A stretch of DNA of 64,000 nucleotides, taken from Symsagittifera roscoffensis. Lineage: Eukaryota > Xenacoelomorpha > Acoela > Convolutidae. The stretch covers positions 17,861,872-17,925,871 of the forward strand of contig NC_087068.1 in NCBI RefSeq assembly GCF_963678635.1. The letters are read 5' to 3'. This document shows, in pieces, positions 32,608 to 44,319 of this stretch. Both the position numbers and the translations under genes were made by a program. Numbering within the stretch: position 1 is the stretch's first letter; each line of letters begins with the position of its first letter. The notes beneath the pieces are model-generated. The model saw only the letters and a list, made by a program, of their open reading frames with translations. It did no database searches and had not been told where the DNA came from.

Positions 32608-32928
32608 GGCAAGCAAAGCAGACCGCAAGTCATGAAAGTAAACCCCGCTACAATGCAACAATCACCGGCACTAACCCAAGCAGGGTCAATGGGTTCAGCG
32701 GTCTTTGGCCGTGACACAAACGGTAACTTCAAATGCCCATTTCCTGGATGTGCAAAGGCATTCTCAAATCAAACAGCCGGGAAAAGGCATTTCGAATCCA
32801 ACCATTCAGGAATTGAGTTCACGTGTAAAATGTGTGTAAAGAGTTTCAAGAGGAAAGATGTTCTGAAACGACATGCTGTGCAAGTGCACAATTTGAACGA
32901 AGCAATGGCAACTGCAATGCTCACCTGA
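32608..32928 (+). CDS. Zinc-finger gene A, exon 2 (two C2H2 fingers)
   Basis: Begins right after the TATTCAG acceptor in phase 0 and runs 106 codons to TGA. It has the family signature (GSMGSAVFGRD), then finger 1 (C-x4-C-x12-H-x4-H from CPFPGC) and finger 2 (C-x2-C-x12-H-x4-H from CKMC), then the tail HNLNEAMATAML shared by all relatives. It belongs with exon 1 at 18430-18651, because no other exon 1 lies in between and both exons lack another partner. A DNA-binding nuclear protein is the natural reading, but two fingers alone do not prove it. Confidence 0.8.
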   Translation, partial: GKQSRPQVMKVNPATMQQSPALTQAGSMGSAVFGRDTNGNFKCPFPGCAKAFSNQTAGKRHFESNHSGIEFTCKMCVKSFKRKDVLKRHAVQVHNLNEAMATAMLT

Positions 32929-33508
32929 CGGGTGGTAAAAAAAGCAAGAAAAGTCTTACAAGATACATCTCTTAATGTTTGAAAAAATTGTTGAACTCTT
33001 TTAGTTACCTTTTACTTTGAATTTCTGTTCCAAACTTGTTACGATAAATTGACATTAAATTTTTTTAGTCGAATTAAACAGCCTTTTATTGTTTTCCAAA
33101 CTCTCCAAAGTTTTTTCGTTTTTACTAATTTCTGCATATGTTAGTGGTATGTAGACATTGATTTGCTATTTTTAAAAAAAAAACTTATTAGATTACAATG
33201 ATCATAGAAATGTTAATAGCTTTTCGATTTTTAGGTTTTCCCTTCTATAGAGTTTCTCAAATTAAATTCAAATTTACATCTTCGAAATTGAAAAGAAAAC
33301 TATTTCTCAAAAACGTTGAGGTTCAAAAAAAGATTTTGAGAGAAGAAATAACCTAATTTCTTGCAAGCGAAGTTAAGAAAACGTATCCCATATATTAAAT
33401 GGTGGTTTGACTGCACGTAAAACACTTCTACTCGAGCAATGACAAATAAATCTAAGCTGGTTTGTAGATTCTCAGATCAAAGGTAATAGTTTCAAATGAG
33501 AATTTCAG
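32929..33508 (+). other. Intergenic region between zinc-finger genes A and B
   Basis: About 580 bp, AT-rich, no open frame of interest. It should hold the end of the gene A transcript (ATTAAA near 33053) and the acceptor of gene B (ATTTCAG, ending at 33508). Confidence 0.5.
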
Positions 33509-33518
33509 ACCGAAGCTA

Positions 33519-33749
33519 ATGGGATCTATTTCATTCATGATGAGCTTTGTCTGCGATGAGCTTGATTATCTAACAACATCAAACTGCGGCCAACTGTATG
33601 TTATACAGAGAATCGATGGTCGACATAACCCGATGGATTGTGAAAATGTGGTGGGTCAATTCGTTGCTGAAGCAGTGAGAGAGAATAGCTTTGGTATTGA
33701 TTGTCTGAAAAGGAAAGGCCAAGACGTGCTGACTAATGTGAAAAAAATG
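33519..33749 (+). CDS. Zinc-finger gene B, exon 1
   Basis: 77 codons from an ATG 10 bases after an ATTTCAG acceptor to a donor (AAAATG|gtaaca). The product shows the family pattern: start MGSISFMMSF, DELDYL, YVIQR, VGQFVAEAV, then LKRKGQ. It is joined in phase 0 to 34058-34387 by a 308-bp intron. Total product 186 residues. Confidence 0.75.
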
Positions 33750-34057
33750 GTAACATACGCGGTAATTTACAGTTTTCAAAAAATTAGTTTGCAAGATATT
33801 TGAGATCTTTTGGATGAAACCGATTCATATATCAGTGGCTTGCTTATGATTTCTCATAGTTGTCAAGTAGCGGATCTGGCGGGAAAAAAACGTTGGACCA
33901 ACATTGATTTTTGAAGACTTCGTAAAAATGGGCTACACTTTAAATTATGACTGAAATTTGTTTTAATTGTCAAAGTTTTTTGCCTCGCAAAAGATTTGTC
34001 AAATTTTACTCAATTATGTTTAGAGCAAAAACGTTTGGTTGCTTGTCTTTGTTATAG

Positions 34058-34387
34058 ATGAGACCATTTCATCAATCGAGAGCCTCGCCAGCAAAAATGG
34101 TAACATCTCCAAAACATCTCACTCATGCAGGCACGCACGCGGGTTCTATGGGGTCAGTGACCTTCGGAAGAGACTTAAATGGAGATTTGATCTGCCCTTT
34201 TCCAGGGTGCATGAAAGTGTTCGGGAAGTACCTATCAGCTCAAGCTCACTTTAAGGCTAATCACTCCGGAATTGAGTTTGATTGCAAAATGTGTATACGG
34301 AAATTTAATAGAAAAGAGAGTCTTAAACGACATGCAATAAACGTTCATAATCTAAACGATGAAATGGCGTCTGCCATGCTTAGATGA
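34058..34387 (+). CDS. Zinc-finger gene B, exon 2
   Basis: Starts right after GTTATAG. 109 codons to TGA. Contains GSMGSVTFGRD, finger 1 (CPFPGCMKVF...H-x4-H), finger 2 (CKMCIRKF...H-x4-H) and the tail HNLNDEMASAML. The ATG at its first codon is probably internal to the spliced product. Confidence 0.8.
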   Translation: MRPFHQSRASPAKMVTSPKHLTHAGTHAGSMGSVTFGRDLNGDLICPFPGCMKVFGKYLSAQAHFKANHSGIEFDCKMCIRKFNRKESLKRHAINVHNLNDEMASAMLR

Positions 34388-34704
34388 AGTGCTAACTTTT
34401 TGTGGTTTGATATGAAACAAACATGATTTAGTTAACAATTCTGTAATTGTCAAGGTTGGCACGTTTTCCTTTTTTCTAATTCAGTAGCGTATAGTTTTTG
34501 TTACAGTTGTACTTGATATGAAATAAGTAATACGGACTTAAAACTGATGTGAATTTGAACTTAAAGATGTTGAAATTTTCTTGTTACGCATTTAATAATG
34601 AAGATTTGGGACAATCGGATTGATTTCTTGATCCTTTTGAAGTACATGTCGTTTCTCGGCTTCTCACTGTTTTTATATGTTGAATGAGATTTTCAGGCGT
34701 TTAA

Positions 34705-34929
34705 ATGGATTCTTTCTCATTTAAACTGAGTTTTGGCGAGGATGAACTCCTATTTTTAAATGATATTGTCATGGATCAAATGTATTCTATACAGCGAATC
34801 GGCAGAAGAAAAGAACAGTTGTTTCTCGATGATGAAGTTGGTGTACTAGTTGCCAAAGTCATTAACGGCTACATTGGTACAAATAGTCAGAAAAGGAAAA
34901 TCCAAAACATCGATACTAATCTAAAGAAG
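34705..34929 (+). CDS. Zinc-finger gene C, exon 1
   Basis: 75 codons from an ATG 8 bases after TTTTCAG to the donor AAGAAG|gtaatt. The product has the family pattern (MDSFSFKLSFGEDELLFL, YSIQR, EVGVLVAKVI, QKRKIQ). It joins in phase 0 to exon 2 at 35706 across an intron of 776 bp, which is longer than in most relatives because a MITE-like repeat lies in it. Confidence 0.75.
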
Positions 34930-35369
34930 GTAATTAAGTTTCATCTAATCGGAATTTTGGGAGTGAGTATCTTCGGGATATCGACTAACTATGACATCCT
35001 GCATCGAGTTTGTAGAAAACATCAACATGCTTGTGTAAAGTTCTGATGTAGGTTGGACATCAAAAATATAGGGGTCGAGGTGCGGGCATCGTATTTTCTT
35101 GTGAATGCACCCCTGAATAGGTTTATTAAGGGTATTTCTTAAATAAAATAAGCCCTTCATTTTTCATTTCTCTTCTAATGAATTTTGCCATTGGTCATTT
35201 TTGTAGAAGCAACAGATAATGTTCAAAAGCAAGCTTTTTTCATAAAACCAGTTTATCAGTTTCGCCAAAAAAAATCAATTGTGGTATTTTGTGATAATAA
35301 CACTAGTAACCTAACGTATCTTCAGGAGAACTTATCAGTTAAATTTAGGTGGGCACATGTTAACCTATG

Positions 35370-35663
35370 CAGGGTGGGATCTAGGATTTTCGCGAGGTGG
35401 GGGGATTTTCTAAATAGTATAAAGACTTTATGTTGAAAAAACTAGGCAAGTGTTTAAAAAGGCAGTTCAAAAATCGTTTTTGGCGTGCGCTCCCTTTCAA
35501 AGTTAGTACATATTGTCGCCCAAGGCGCCACCAGAAAAATTTTAGGGTTGGTCGGTCAAAAAGGGGTGGCATAAAATAATACCAAAAGAGTGGTCCACTT
35601 TGGATGGAGAGGGCGTTGAGTCCCTAAGGAGAGTGGGCGTATGCCCCTCTAAATCCGCCCCTG
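35370..35663 (+). repeat. MITE-like dispersed repeat, copy 1 (inside the gene C intron)
   Basis: Starts CAGGGTGGGATCTAGGATTT and ends CTAAATCCGCCCCTG, so the two ends are imperfect inverted repeats. The internal part has GGCGCCA and a stretch shared with other copies (AGGTTGGTCGG-type). No target duplication is clear. The family recurs six more times in this window. Confidence 0.75.
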
Positions 35664-35705
35664 ACCATATCTGTCTGTAGAAACACAATCGTTTTTGTAT
35701 TAAAG

Positions 35706-36035
35706 GCGAAAACATTCAATGGAGCCAAATCTATGATCCCTAAAATGGCAGCCGCTTCATCGCTGACTGCTCCTAGAACAACACAGGTGGGCTCATTAGG
35801 GACAGTGACCTTCGGACGAGATATGGATGGAAATTTCATTTGTCCTCTTCCAGGATGTTCTAAATTGTTCGGAAAATACAATTCTGCTCAGAAACATTTC
35901 ACGAGTAATCATTCAGGAATTGAGTTCAATTGTAAAATGTGTGAACAGAAATTCAACCGAAGAGAGAGTCTTAAGCGACATGCAGTAAACGTTCATAAGC
36001 TCAATGGCGAAATGGCTGCAGCGATGCTTAAATGA
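35706..36035 (+). CDS. Zinc-finger gene C, exon 2
   Basis: Begins after GTATTAAAG in phase 0; that start is supported because the first residues (AKTFNGAKS) align with those of gene D exon 2 (VRPFNAPKS). 109 codons to TGA: GSLGTVTFGRD, finger 1 CPLPGCSKLF, finger 2 CKMCEQKF, tail HKLNGEMAAAML. The second gypsy element begins 180 bp downstream. Confidence 0.8.
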   Translation, partial: AKTFNGAKSMIPKMAAASSLTAPRTTQVGSLGTVTFGRDMDGNFICPLPGCSKLFGKYNSAQKHFTSNHSGIEFNCKMCEQKFNRRESLKRHAVNVHKLNGEMAAAMLK

Positions 36036-36097
36036 AGTCTCATAGTAGCTTAGCGATATCAAATTTTGATTTTAGAAAAATCAGTCGTACTCGTGAT

Positions 36098-36214
36098 CAG
36101 GGGTGGATCTAAGATTTTGTGGAGGGGAGGAGGCAAATTTTCAAAAATATAATAAAATTTTCAGGCCCGCCACCTTATTTTTGAGCTACGTTAAAACAGT
36201 ATAAGGACCCTATT
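36098..36214 (+). repeat. MITE-like repeat, copy 2, left part (split by gypsy element)
   Basis: Starts CAGGGGTGGATCTAAGATTT like the other copies and is cut at 36214 by the LTR element. The right part resumes at 42675. Confidence 0.7.
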
Positions 36215-36419
36215 TGTTGTGATTTGTTTTTAGTAGGTTTTAATGACCTTCGGTATTTTAATTAATACCAGTTTAGTTACGACCATCGGTCGATATGAAC
36301 GGAAGTTCAGTTGTCCTTTTTAACGTTCTTAATTCAACTACTTCCTTTTAACGTTTTAACATTTAAGCTTATGTGCATACCTTGTACATATAGACCCACA
36401 GAATTAGATTAGTTTATTA
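36215..36419 (+). repeat. 5' LTR of the decayed gypsy element
   Basis: Starts TGTTGTGATT and ends TTTATTA. Ends in TA where most LTRs end in CA, in both copies. Its final A forms the Gag ATG with the following TG. Confidence 0.95.
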
Positions 36420-37312
36420 TGGCGCAGTCAAATGATTCGAACGTGCGTGGAATTCCCCCCTTTTGGCCTAATCACACTCTAGAGCCACCGCATGCCTGGA
36501 CCCAATGGAGCGACCAATTCCAATTGGCGATCATTGCGAAAGAAAATTTGGATTTAGAGCGCCTACATGCACCAGAGATACCGGAGACGCAAATTCCAAT
36601 TTTGGAACAAGCAACAGGCAGCGAGTCGGACGCGGAAAAAGCCAACAGAGAGAGCAGGAACAAAAGCACAATGAAACAGTACGAATCCGCAGAAGAGAAA
36701 CGGATCAACGAAGAGAAAAGGTAATTTAATGGAATGAGACGAACGGAGGCGGACAAGAAACTGCGATCAATTTTATTTTTAGCCCTAGGGAGCGAAGGAA
36801 AAAGAGTTTTTACACAAAAGAACCCGAGAGTCAAGATTCTAGCAATATCGTTCTCTGAGTTCTGGACTCTACTAGACGCAGCATTTAACAAACCGCCCAA
36901 TACTACGTTCGAAAGATATAAACGACTAAATCGAAAGCAAAAAGATCGTGAGTCGTACGAACAACTCTGGGGAGCACTGACGGACCTAGCCAGCACGTGC
37001 AACATCAAGGAATCCGACGAGGCAGAATGGATAAGGGATATCTTCATTTGCAATATGAAGAACACAGACACCCAGAGGAAGCTACTTTCAGCTACCATAA
37101 GCCCGTCGGAAGCACTTAACCAAGCCCTAATCGATGAAAAGGGATATTTTAACCACCAGAAACTGACAAATATGTCACGGTCATCGACCAACGGGACAAC
37201 TTTTAAATCTTTTAGTAACCACAATCATATCAAAAAGGAACCAAGTTTAAACATCGAAAGGAGTAACTCGTGCATGAAATGCGGAAATACCTTTACGAAA
37301 GGGCAACTGTAA
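36419..37312 (+). pseudogene. Gag remnant of the decayed gypsy element
   Basis: The first frame (36419-36724) starts MAQSND at the LTR junction and matches the start of the intact Gag (PPFWPNHTLEPPHAWTQW against TSFWPSTFAEPPMLWEFW). A shift near 36725 leads into 36734-37312, which matches the intact Gag again (for example KNPRVKILAISFSEF and FICNMKN). Of the zinc knuckles only the CMKCGN start is left. Confidence 0.85.
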
Positions 37313-39421
37313 ATAATGTATCAAATAATTTCGTAAATACTGAGAATTGTACATACACACCTCCGGAAAACTCGTGGATGGAAGAAAAAGAATCGTGCGA
37401 CGTGATAAATGCGTGGAATGAGTACGGACAGAGTGACGATGACGACTTCTCGGTGTTGAGCGTCAGAACTATTTACGACAATAATGGTCTCGAAACAAAG
37501 AAACTCCTGAACCTAGGCATCGGCTGGGACATGATTGTAAATATGAACATACCTGTAGATTCAGGAAGCCCTGTAAGCTTTTTAAAACAGAATGTTCTAC
37601 ATGAAATTAAACTAAGATACCCAAACCTCAAGATACACCCAGTGGAGAAAAGAATAAAAGACCTATACTGCGGATTCACCAACGATACGATCAATATTTT
37701 GGCAAAAATAATTGTCAGAACACAGTCCAATGGGTGGATCAGCGAAGAGACCCCATTCTTCATAACCGGCGGACACGAGCGAAACATATTGGGGAACGAC
37801 AGTTTACCCAAACTGGGCATAGAAATAACGCAGAGGAAATGCCCCCAACCAATCTGCATGGTCAATCAACCCACACTCGAGAGTGAGTACAAAAACTTAC
37901 CTTCTTTATCAGACAACATTTTAAACGAGTTTAAGAACTTATTCACTAGAGTGGGGAAAATACCTAACGATCGGAAGGTAACCCATTTTCACACACCTTT
38001 TAAACCAATACAGTCCAAAGGGAGAGGAGTACCACTCCATTTACTCGCGGCAGTGAACGAAGAGTTAAAAAGAATGGAAAAAGAAGGTTATATAATAAAA
38101 TTAGAGAAATGCGACGAAGATTGCTTCATCAGCCCAATTGTAATCACTCGGAAAAAGGATACTTCAATAAAACTGGCACTTGATTCTAAGCTTTTAAATG
38201 ATCAAATTTTTAAAAATAAATATCAAATGCCGAATATCCATGAACTGATCAATAACGTGGCACTCCAAATTTCAGAAAAACCCAACGGGCGAGTGTGGTT
38301 TAGTAACTTAGACCTGAAAAACGCCTATAGCCAACTTCAACTTTGCAATCAAACAAGTAAACAGTGCAATTTTAGTATAGTAGGCGGCGAAACGACAGGA
38401 ACGTATCGATTTCTAACGGAATTTACGGATTAGGAGACATGCCCAATGAATTCCAACGGGTCATGGACTCAAGGTTGAAAAATATCCCGTTTACAAATTG
38501 TTACATAGACGACATCCTGGTAGCCTCGCGTGGATCCCTGGAAGAACAAAAATCAATAGTGTACAAAATTTTATCAATCTTAGATAAGAACAACATGGCA
38601 GTGAAATGGGGGAAATGCGCATTTTTTTAATCTGACATCGAATGGCTTGGCTTCAAGATCTCAGGCAATGGAGTACGACCGTTGGTCGGTAAAGCCGACG
38701 CAATAAAAAATTTGCCAACCCCGAAGAATATTTCTGAACTTCGCTCATTTTTCGGCTCAATAAACCAATATGTAAAATTCGTCCCTAATTTATCCACGCT
38801 AAGCTCTCCTCTTCGACCTCTTCTTAACAAAAAATTGTTATACAAATGGGATACCAGCCATTCAATAGCGTTTGAGAAGTTAAAAACGGAAATTGTAAAT
38901 ATTGCAGAAAACAGCCATTTTGATATAAAAGAGAAGACAAGACTAAAAACGGACGCTTCACATAGCGGACTAGGGGCTACCCTAGAACAATTACAGGACG
39001 ACCAGTGGAAAACAATCGCGTTTGCATCCAGATTTTTAACAACCATGAAATGAAATATTCTACCAACGAATTAGAGTTGCTGGGAGTCGTATGGGCTGCA
39101 TAACATTTCAGAAACTACCTGTACGGAACAGAATTCTAAATAGTAACTGACCACAAAGCGTTACTATCAGCACTTTCGGCAAATCATGGAAATAAAACGA
39201 TGCACAGCCGATTGACCCGCTGGGTAAACAGACTCTTACCTTTCAATTTTAAAATTTTGAATTTACCAGGAAAGGACATGGGCTTTACGGACCTTTTATC
39301 TAGTTTTCCTTCGGGCAAAGCCCTTCCAATTTCCCATCATGACGACGAATTTGTAGTCGCTTCAATCGACAGAATTCAGAACATTTTATCGACTAATAAA
39401 GATTCTAAATTACTTATGTAA
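37313..39421 (+). pseudogene. Protease, RT and RNase H remnant of the decayed gypsy element
   Basis: The frame containing 37270-38433 has protease (VDSGSPVSF near 37555) and the front of RT (KLALDSKLLNDQ, NLDLKNAYSQL). A one-base shift near 38415 leads to YIDDILVA near 38500. An in-frame TAA at 38628 follows, then RNase H (KTDASHSGLGA near 38950), another shift near 39045, and two TAA codons before the end of RNase H near 39200. Catalytic motifs are still readable but at least two shifts and three stops break the frame. Confidence 0.9.
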
Positions 39422-39504
39422 ATTCTGTAGATAGACCAGCGGTCGCTGTAAATACTAATTCACGAGTTAATACAATCCCATCGGGAAACGAAAATTCAAG
39501 CGAC

Positions 39505-41034
39505 GTGATTGGTCAGAATCAGTTGAATAGCTCTTTAGCTTTACTCAATCTCAAGATTATTGCTGCTATCATATCTTGTATCGCTCAGTCGATAAAAATT
39601 TGCCTCAATAATCACTCTCGGACAGAAAATTGTACTACAATTTGCCAACCAGTCGATAATTCTAAATTTAATTTTAAAAGTATTACCTTTTCGGACAAAG
39701 TCCTTTTACATTTCTTACTACTAAACAGACACTTCATACCATCTAACAAAAAAAAACAAGAACTCCCAATGGGCAAAGTGAACGAACCCCTTTTGATCAT
39801 CCCCGAAGAACATAATATTGCTCTCAAATTCAGAGACGACAGACTTCCACCCGACCACGCCGACCTCTTAAGAAGATATAAGGCCGATCTGAGTTTACCG
39901 AATTCCTCAATTCGCCCAGAAAACCACTGTTCGAAGAAATTGCTTCAGATCATGACTAGAGAAGACAAGGTGCTGTGGGATCTGATAGAGACGATAAAGA
40001 GGAACCGACCGATGGGCATACACGGGACTTACATGAAGAGCTACACCAAAGATTTACACGTGAAGGATGAGCTACTCTTTTTAGACAATAAACTAGTCGT
40101 CCCAGCTACCATCAGGGGAACTTTTAATTCAATGCTACACGAGACTCACCCAGGACAGTTCGGGATGAAATCCCTCGCCGAATATTTGTGGTGGCCACAT
40201 ATTTACCGAGATATTTATGATCACGGGAGAACATGTACCCAATGTTTAAAAGCGGGTCAGAACATTAAAGTGTTACTAGGCACACATAATATTTCGAAAC
40301 TTCCGACGTTGACATTCGCGAACGAAGAAATTAATTTGGATTTTGCGGGACCGTTGGATGCTAGCTGGGGTAACAACAAATACATTCTTCTTTGCATCGA
40401 CCGTTACACTAAGTTTCCATCGGCCAAGATTGTCAATAACACCTCTACAAGAAACGTAATTTCATTCCTAAACGATTACTGTCATCTTCACAGATTCCCA
40501 AGAAAAATTAGAGTCGACCATGGGTCATGCTTTCTTTCACATGATTTCAAAAACTTCTGCGATAAATTTAATATAGAAATCATTTACTGCACTGTCGGAG
40601 ACCACAGATCCAACGGGCTAGTGGAAAGACTAGTGTACACAATTAAATCGAAATTACTGGCAATGTCATTCGAAGTACCCAAACCATCTCTAAACGATTC
40701 GATCGAGAAAATCATCTGGAATCTGAGAATCTCAAAACAAACGGCGATCGGCTGTACTCCGTTTGAAAAGCATTTTAATAGAGTAGCGAACACTAGGTGG
40801 AAAAATCTTATGTCCAATATTGAACATTTAGAAAAAGAAAAGGCTATATTGTCCAAAGAGCGGGCTACTAACTGGGAACTACACGACGGGGCAGAAGATG
40901 GCTATTTGGACGAGGAAAAGGACAGCACGTCGGACCCAGAAGAAAACTTGCCATTAGCTAGGACTTTCGCCTACACACAACCCCGGACGACACTACCCGA
41001 ACTTCAGATCCACTGGGAAAAAGAAAAGCAGTAA
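39505..41034 (+). pseudogene. Integrase remnant of the decayed gypsy element
   Basis: An open stretch of 509 codons. It keeps the H-H-C-C zinc site (HETHPGQ...CTQC near 40140-40245) and catalytic D in NLDFAGP, D in RVDHGS and E in NGLVERL. It is open on its own, but the upstream frames are broken. Confidence 0.85.
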
Positions 41035-42137
41035 TGGGAGGTAACTTATATAGAAAGGTGTCTAACAGGAAAAATAGGGACCCTTATTTTAATCTGGTTA
41101 AGAAGGATATCATCGATTCTTCAGAGCACACAGTTACCCTCGACAACGGTCACGTTTTACGTAAATCGGATCTGGCTATAAAAGGAAAAATACTCCCAGG
41201 GCCCAAAAAGATAATAGTGAATCAGACACCCACTGGGCATAATATTCATACTCATTCGAGTTTAGCTGGGAAAAGGAAACTCTCTCCACCGAAGAAAGCT
41301 GGATCGACAACAGCCGGCCACTCGAGACAAGGCACCCCGAGAACGGAGATTATCAGAGCAGGGACTAGCGCACCGACCGCGAGCTCGGCCACTCAAGACT
41401 CTCCAAGATTTTCTTCAGGTTCATCTTCCTTAAATCTAAATTCGTGGGACGGGATAATCGAGGATTACTTTGACGATGTGACCAATAATAACGTACCTCA
41501 AAACCCCCATACCGAGTCTAAGCAGGGCTTAAGTATTACAGGTCATGTCGAATCCCCACTATTGAGCTCAGAATGGACAGCGAACAACGACCCACGAGAG
41601 ATTGTGGTCATACACGACGCGAATACTACTGAAGGATCACAGGACAACCCAATTATGATAGACAGTATTCCGGAACAGACGACCAGCGTGACTCCAAAGG
41701 CCCGAAATTCTAGGCCACGCAGAAATGTGGGCCCCCCACAGTTTTACGGAAATCGGAGATTTATAGACGTGGTGCAAGAGAAAGACGACCTAGGGGCGCC
41801 AACTACTGTATTCTCTTAGGCACAGGAATTTCACAGTTCTACTTTCGCGTTCAACTCTCATTCTGACCTTTTGACTCCATTAGCGGAGGCGCCTTCCAGA
41901 CAGATCCTAGTCGCAGAAACTACGTTGTCATGGTCTTCAAGGAACTCCCTCCCGACGGTCAGACTTGCAACTTCAACCACGAAGACTCACCTCCACGAGA
42001 ATTCTTCGGACTCAAACTTAACTTACCCGACCTCAAAGGACCCCTCATTAGAGATGGACAACTATAGTAAGATCTCATCAACTATAGATTCAGAAGTAAG
42101 AGCTAAATTGGATGAGTTTGAGGACCAATTCTTGTAA
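41034..42137 (+). pseudogene. C-terminal Pol tail remnant of the decayed gypsy element
   Basis: Two short frames (41034-41819 and 41871-42137) encode the polar tail seen after integrase in the intact relative; SSEHTVTLDNGHVLRKSDLA matches QTEHTIKMSNGAVLRKSGVA there. About 330 bp of non-coding sequence with a GGTGGGAAA polypurine tract separates it from the 3' LTR. Confidence 0.7.
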
Positions 42138-42469
42138 TCGACATATCAATTCAAACTTAACAAAACAATTCTGTAATCCATATTTTCCGCCGGACTTTTT
42201 AATTTTACCTGTAGATACAATTGTACATGTTAATGTACATGTTGTGGATTAGTTTTATTTAGTTAGTTACCGTATTCTGTAAAAATTGTAATCTGTATAG
42301 ACACCCTGTACATTGCTACATTCTCTTTCAATTGTGGATTTTATTTTGCTGCTGTATATTTACCCTCTGGGCGCAGTTTGTAAAATTCTTCCATTTTCTG
42401 AGGGTGAAAAAGGGTGTATATAGAGTTATATAGTTAGTTTGCAGTTTCATTTTTTTTCCCGGTGGGAAA

Positions 42470-42674
42470 TGTTGTGATTTGTTTTTAGTATGTTATAATG
42501 ACCTTCGGTATTTTAATTAATACCAGTTTAGTTACGACCATCGGTCGATATGAACGGAAGTTCAGTTGTCCTTTTTAACGTTCTTAATTCAACTACTTCC
42601 TTTTAACGTTTTAACATTTAAGCTTATGTACATACCTTGTACATAAAGACCCATAGAATTATATTAGTTTATTA
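42470..42674 (+). repeat. 3' LTR of the decayed gypsy element
   Basis: 205 bp, about 97% identical to the 5' LTR by eye, followed by CTATT, the second copy of the target duplication. Confidence 0.95.
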
Positions 42675-42889
42675 CTATTTTTCTAAATTTTTCTGCGCCA
42701 CAAGAAAATTGTAGAAAAATAGCAACAATTGTCGCTGAAATTGAAAAAAAAAAACAATAAAATTGCCGCGAGCTCTTTCAAATATTGGTTGTATTGGCGC
42801 CATCGTTAAATTAATGTAGTAAAATATTACCAAAGTGGATACTCTTTGGCTGTTCTGGGGTTCAAATCCCTCCTCTAAGTCCGTCCTTG
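42675..42889 (+). repeat. MITE-like repeat, copy 2, right part
   Basis: Continues the repeat interrupted at 36214. It has CTGCGCCACA (compare CTGCGCCGCA in copy 3), TTGGCGCCA, and ends CTCTAAGTCCGTCCTTG, a decayed form of CTAAATCCGCCCCTG. Confidence 0.7.
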
Positions 42890-43521
42890 GTCTTGAAAAG
42901 AATGAAGAAATATGTGCTGTATCGTATTGTGTTGCAGTAGCTTCCATCAATTCATGATTGGTAGACAGTTTCATCACAGTTTTTATCAATGCACATAGAC
43001 TATGCTGTAAAATCTAGGATTTAGACCGTTGCATTCAAGGAAATTTAACTTTATTTTGTACCTAAATTTTTATTATCAGTAATTGTTCCGGCCACTGAAA
43101 GTGGGCAAGATCTTTGTCGTCGGATGTGTTTCATTTTAAACGCATTTTTGCTACGCAAAAACAGGTACTACAATTACTTGGAATGGGTTCAATGATATAT
43201 CATGTTAAAGCTTTCAGTTGTAATTCAAATGAAATTTTAAAGAGTCTAAAAACGATCCTTGACGAAAAAAAAACCTGTTGGAAAATAACAAAAATCGCTT
43301 CAAAAAATTGTTCTGCAAAAAAACTGAAAAATTGTGTCGTTTTTGTTCTTTTTACGATAAAGAAAAAAAGTCACGATTTGAAAAAAGAAACTGTTTAGTC
43401 ATTTTTTATTTTGTCTGAATTTTCTGGGCGACTTGCACAACAATCTGCTCTCCTTGTTTTTACTAGCGATTGTTTTGCATTTTACCTCAGCCTTCTTTTT
43501 ATTTTGAGATCAAGCATTTTA
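42890..43521 (+). other. Intergenic region before zinc-finger gene D
   Basis: About 630 bp, AT-rich, with A-rich stretches. Small open frames here match nothing I know. It ends at an acceptor TTTTAG (AG 43521-43522) before gene D. Confidence 0.5.
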
Positions 43522-43529
43522 GACAAAAA

Positions 43530-43754
43530 ATGGGGTCTGTTTCATTTCTATTGAGCTTTGGCGCTGATGAAATTTTATATTTGACTGGAATGACCGCTGA
43601 TCAGGTGTATTCTTTACGGCGAAATGACAGAAAAGAAAAGACGTTTTCTGAAAATGAAGTGGGTCAACTAGTTGCGAAAGTGATTTATGAAGACAATTTT
43701 GTCAGTAATCTAAAAAGGAAAGCTCAACAAGAAGTTTCGGCTAATTTAAAGAAG
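43530..43754 (+). CDS. Zinc-finger gene D, exon 1
   Basis: 75 codons from an ATG 7 bases after TTTTAG to the donor AAGAAG|gtgctt. The product starts MGSVSFLLSFGADEILYL and keeps YSLRR, EVGQLVAKVI and LKRKAQ. Joined in phase 0 to 44320-44649 by a 565-bp intron. Confidence 0.75.
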
Positions 43755-44319
43755 GTGCTTAGTTCTCATCTTATCAAGTAAAAAATAGGATATTGTTAAC
43801 TGTTTCCCTCTCCCTCCTCTCCTTGCAAAAGGAGCGAAATTTTGCTGCCAGACACGAAGATCATGTGTGCTGAACCGTTGAATAGGTCTATTATAGGGTG
43901 GAAACTTTTAACTAGATACTCTAGGGGAGGGTATTAGTTAACAATATCCCAACAAACATGTAAAGAGGTAAATACTCTCACTGTCAAATATCTCTCATCC
44001 TAAATTTAGTCCTTTTCACCATAACAAATTTCTTACTTTACAGAAAGGTCGGGAGATCATATAAGAATTTATGGCTGAAACATAAATTGTATGATTATGC
44101 TGATGTTGCTAGAAAATGTTTTTTTTTAACCTCAAGATTGAGTAGATCCGTTTGCGCCTTAATGGTTTTGAAAGTGGTCTTTGATTCAATTTGAATTCCT
44201 TGTGTTCTTCTATGAGTACCCGCTTTGAGTGACAGGCCATCATGTAATGGCGGGTATGTAATTTATATCAATATCTCAGAGCTTTTTGGTTTCGAAGAGT
44301 TGTGATTTTTGTGCTCAAG

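Larger units (their letters stand above)
36215..42674 (+). mobile_element. Older, decayed Ty3/gypsy retrotransposon of the same family
   Basis: 6,460 bp with 205-bp LTRs (36215-36419, 42470-42674) that differ at about six positions. The flanking sequence CTATT is present on both sides (36210-36214, 42675-42679), a 5-bp target duplication. The internal part carries gag, protease, RT, RNase H and integrase, all broken by frameshifts and stops. It is related to the intact element at 24984 (same primer-binding site, same MAQS start of Gag). It lies between zinc-finger genes C and D, inside an older MITE-like repeat. Confidence 0.95.
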
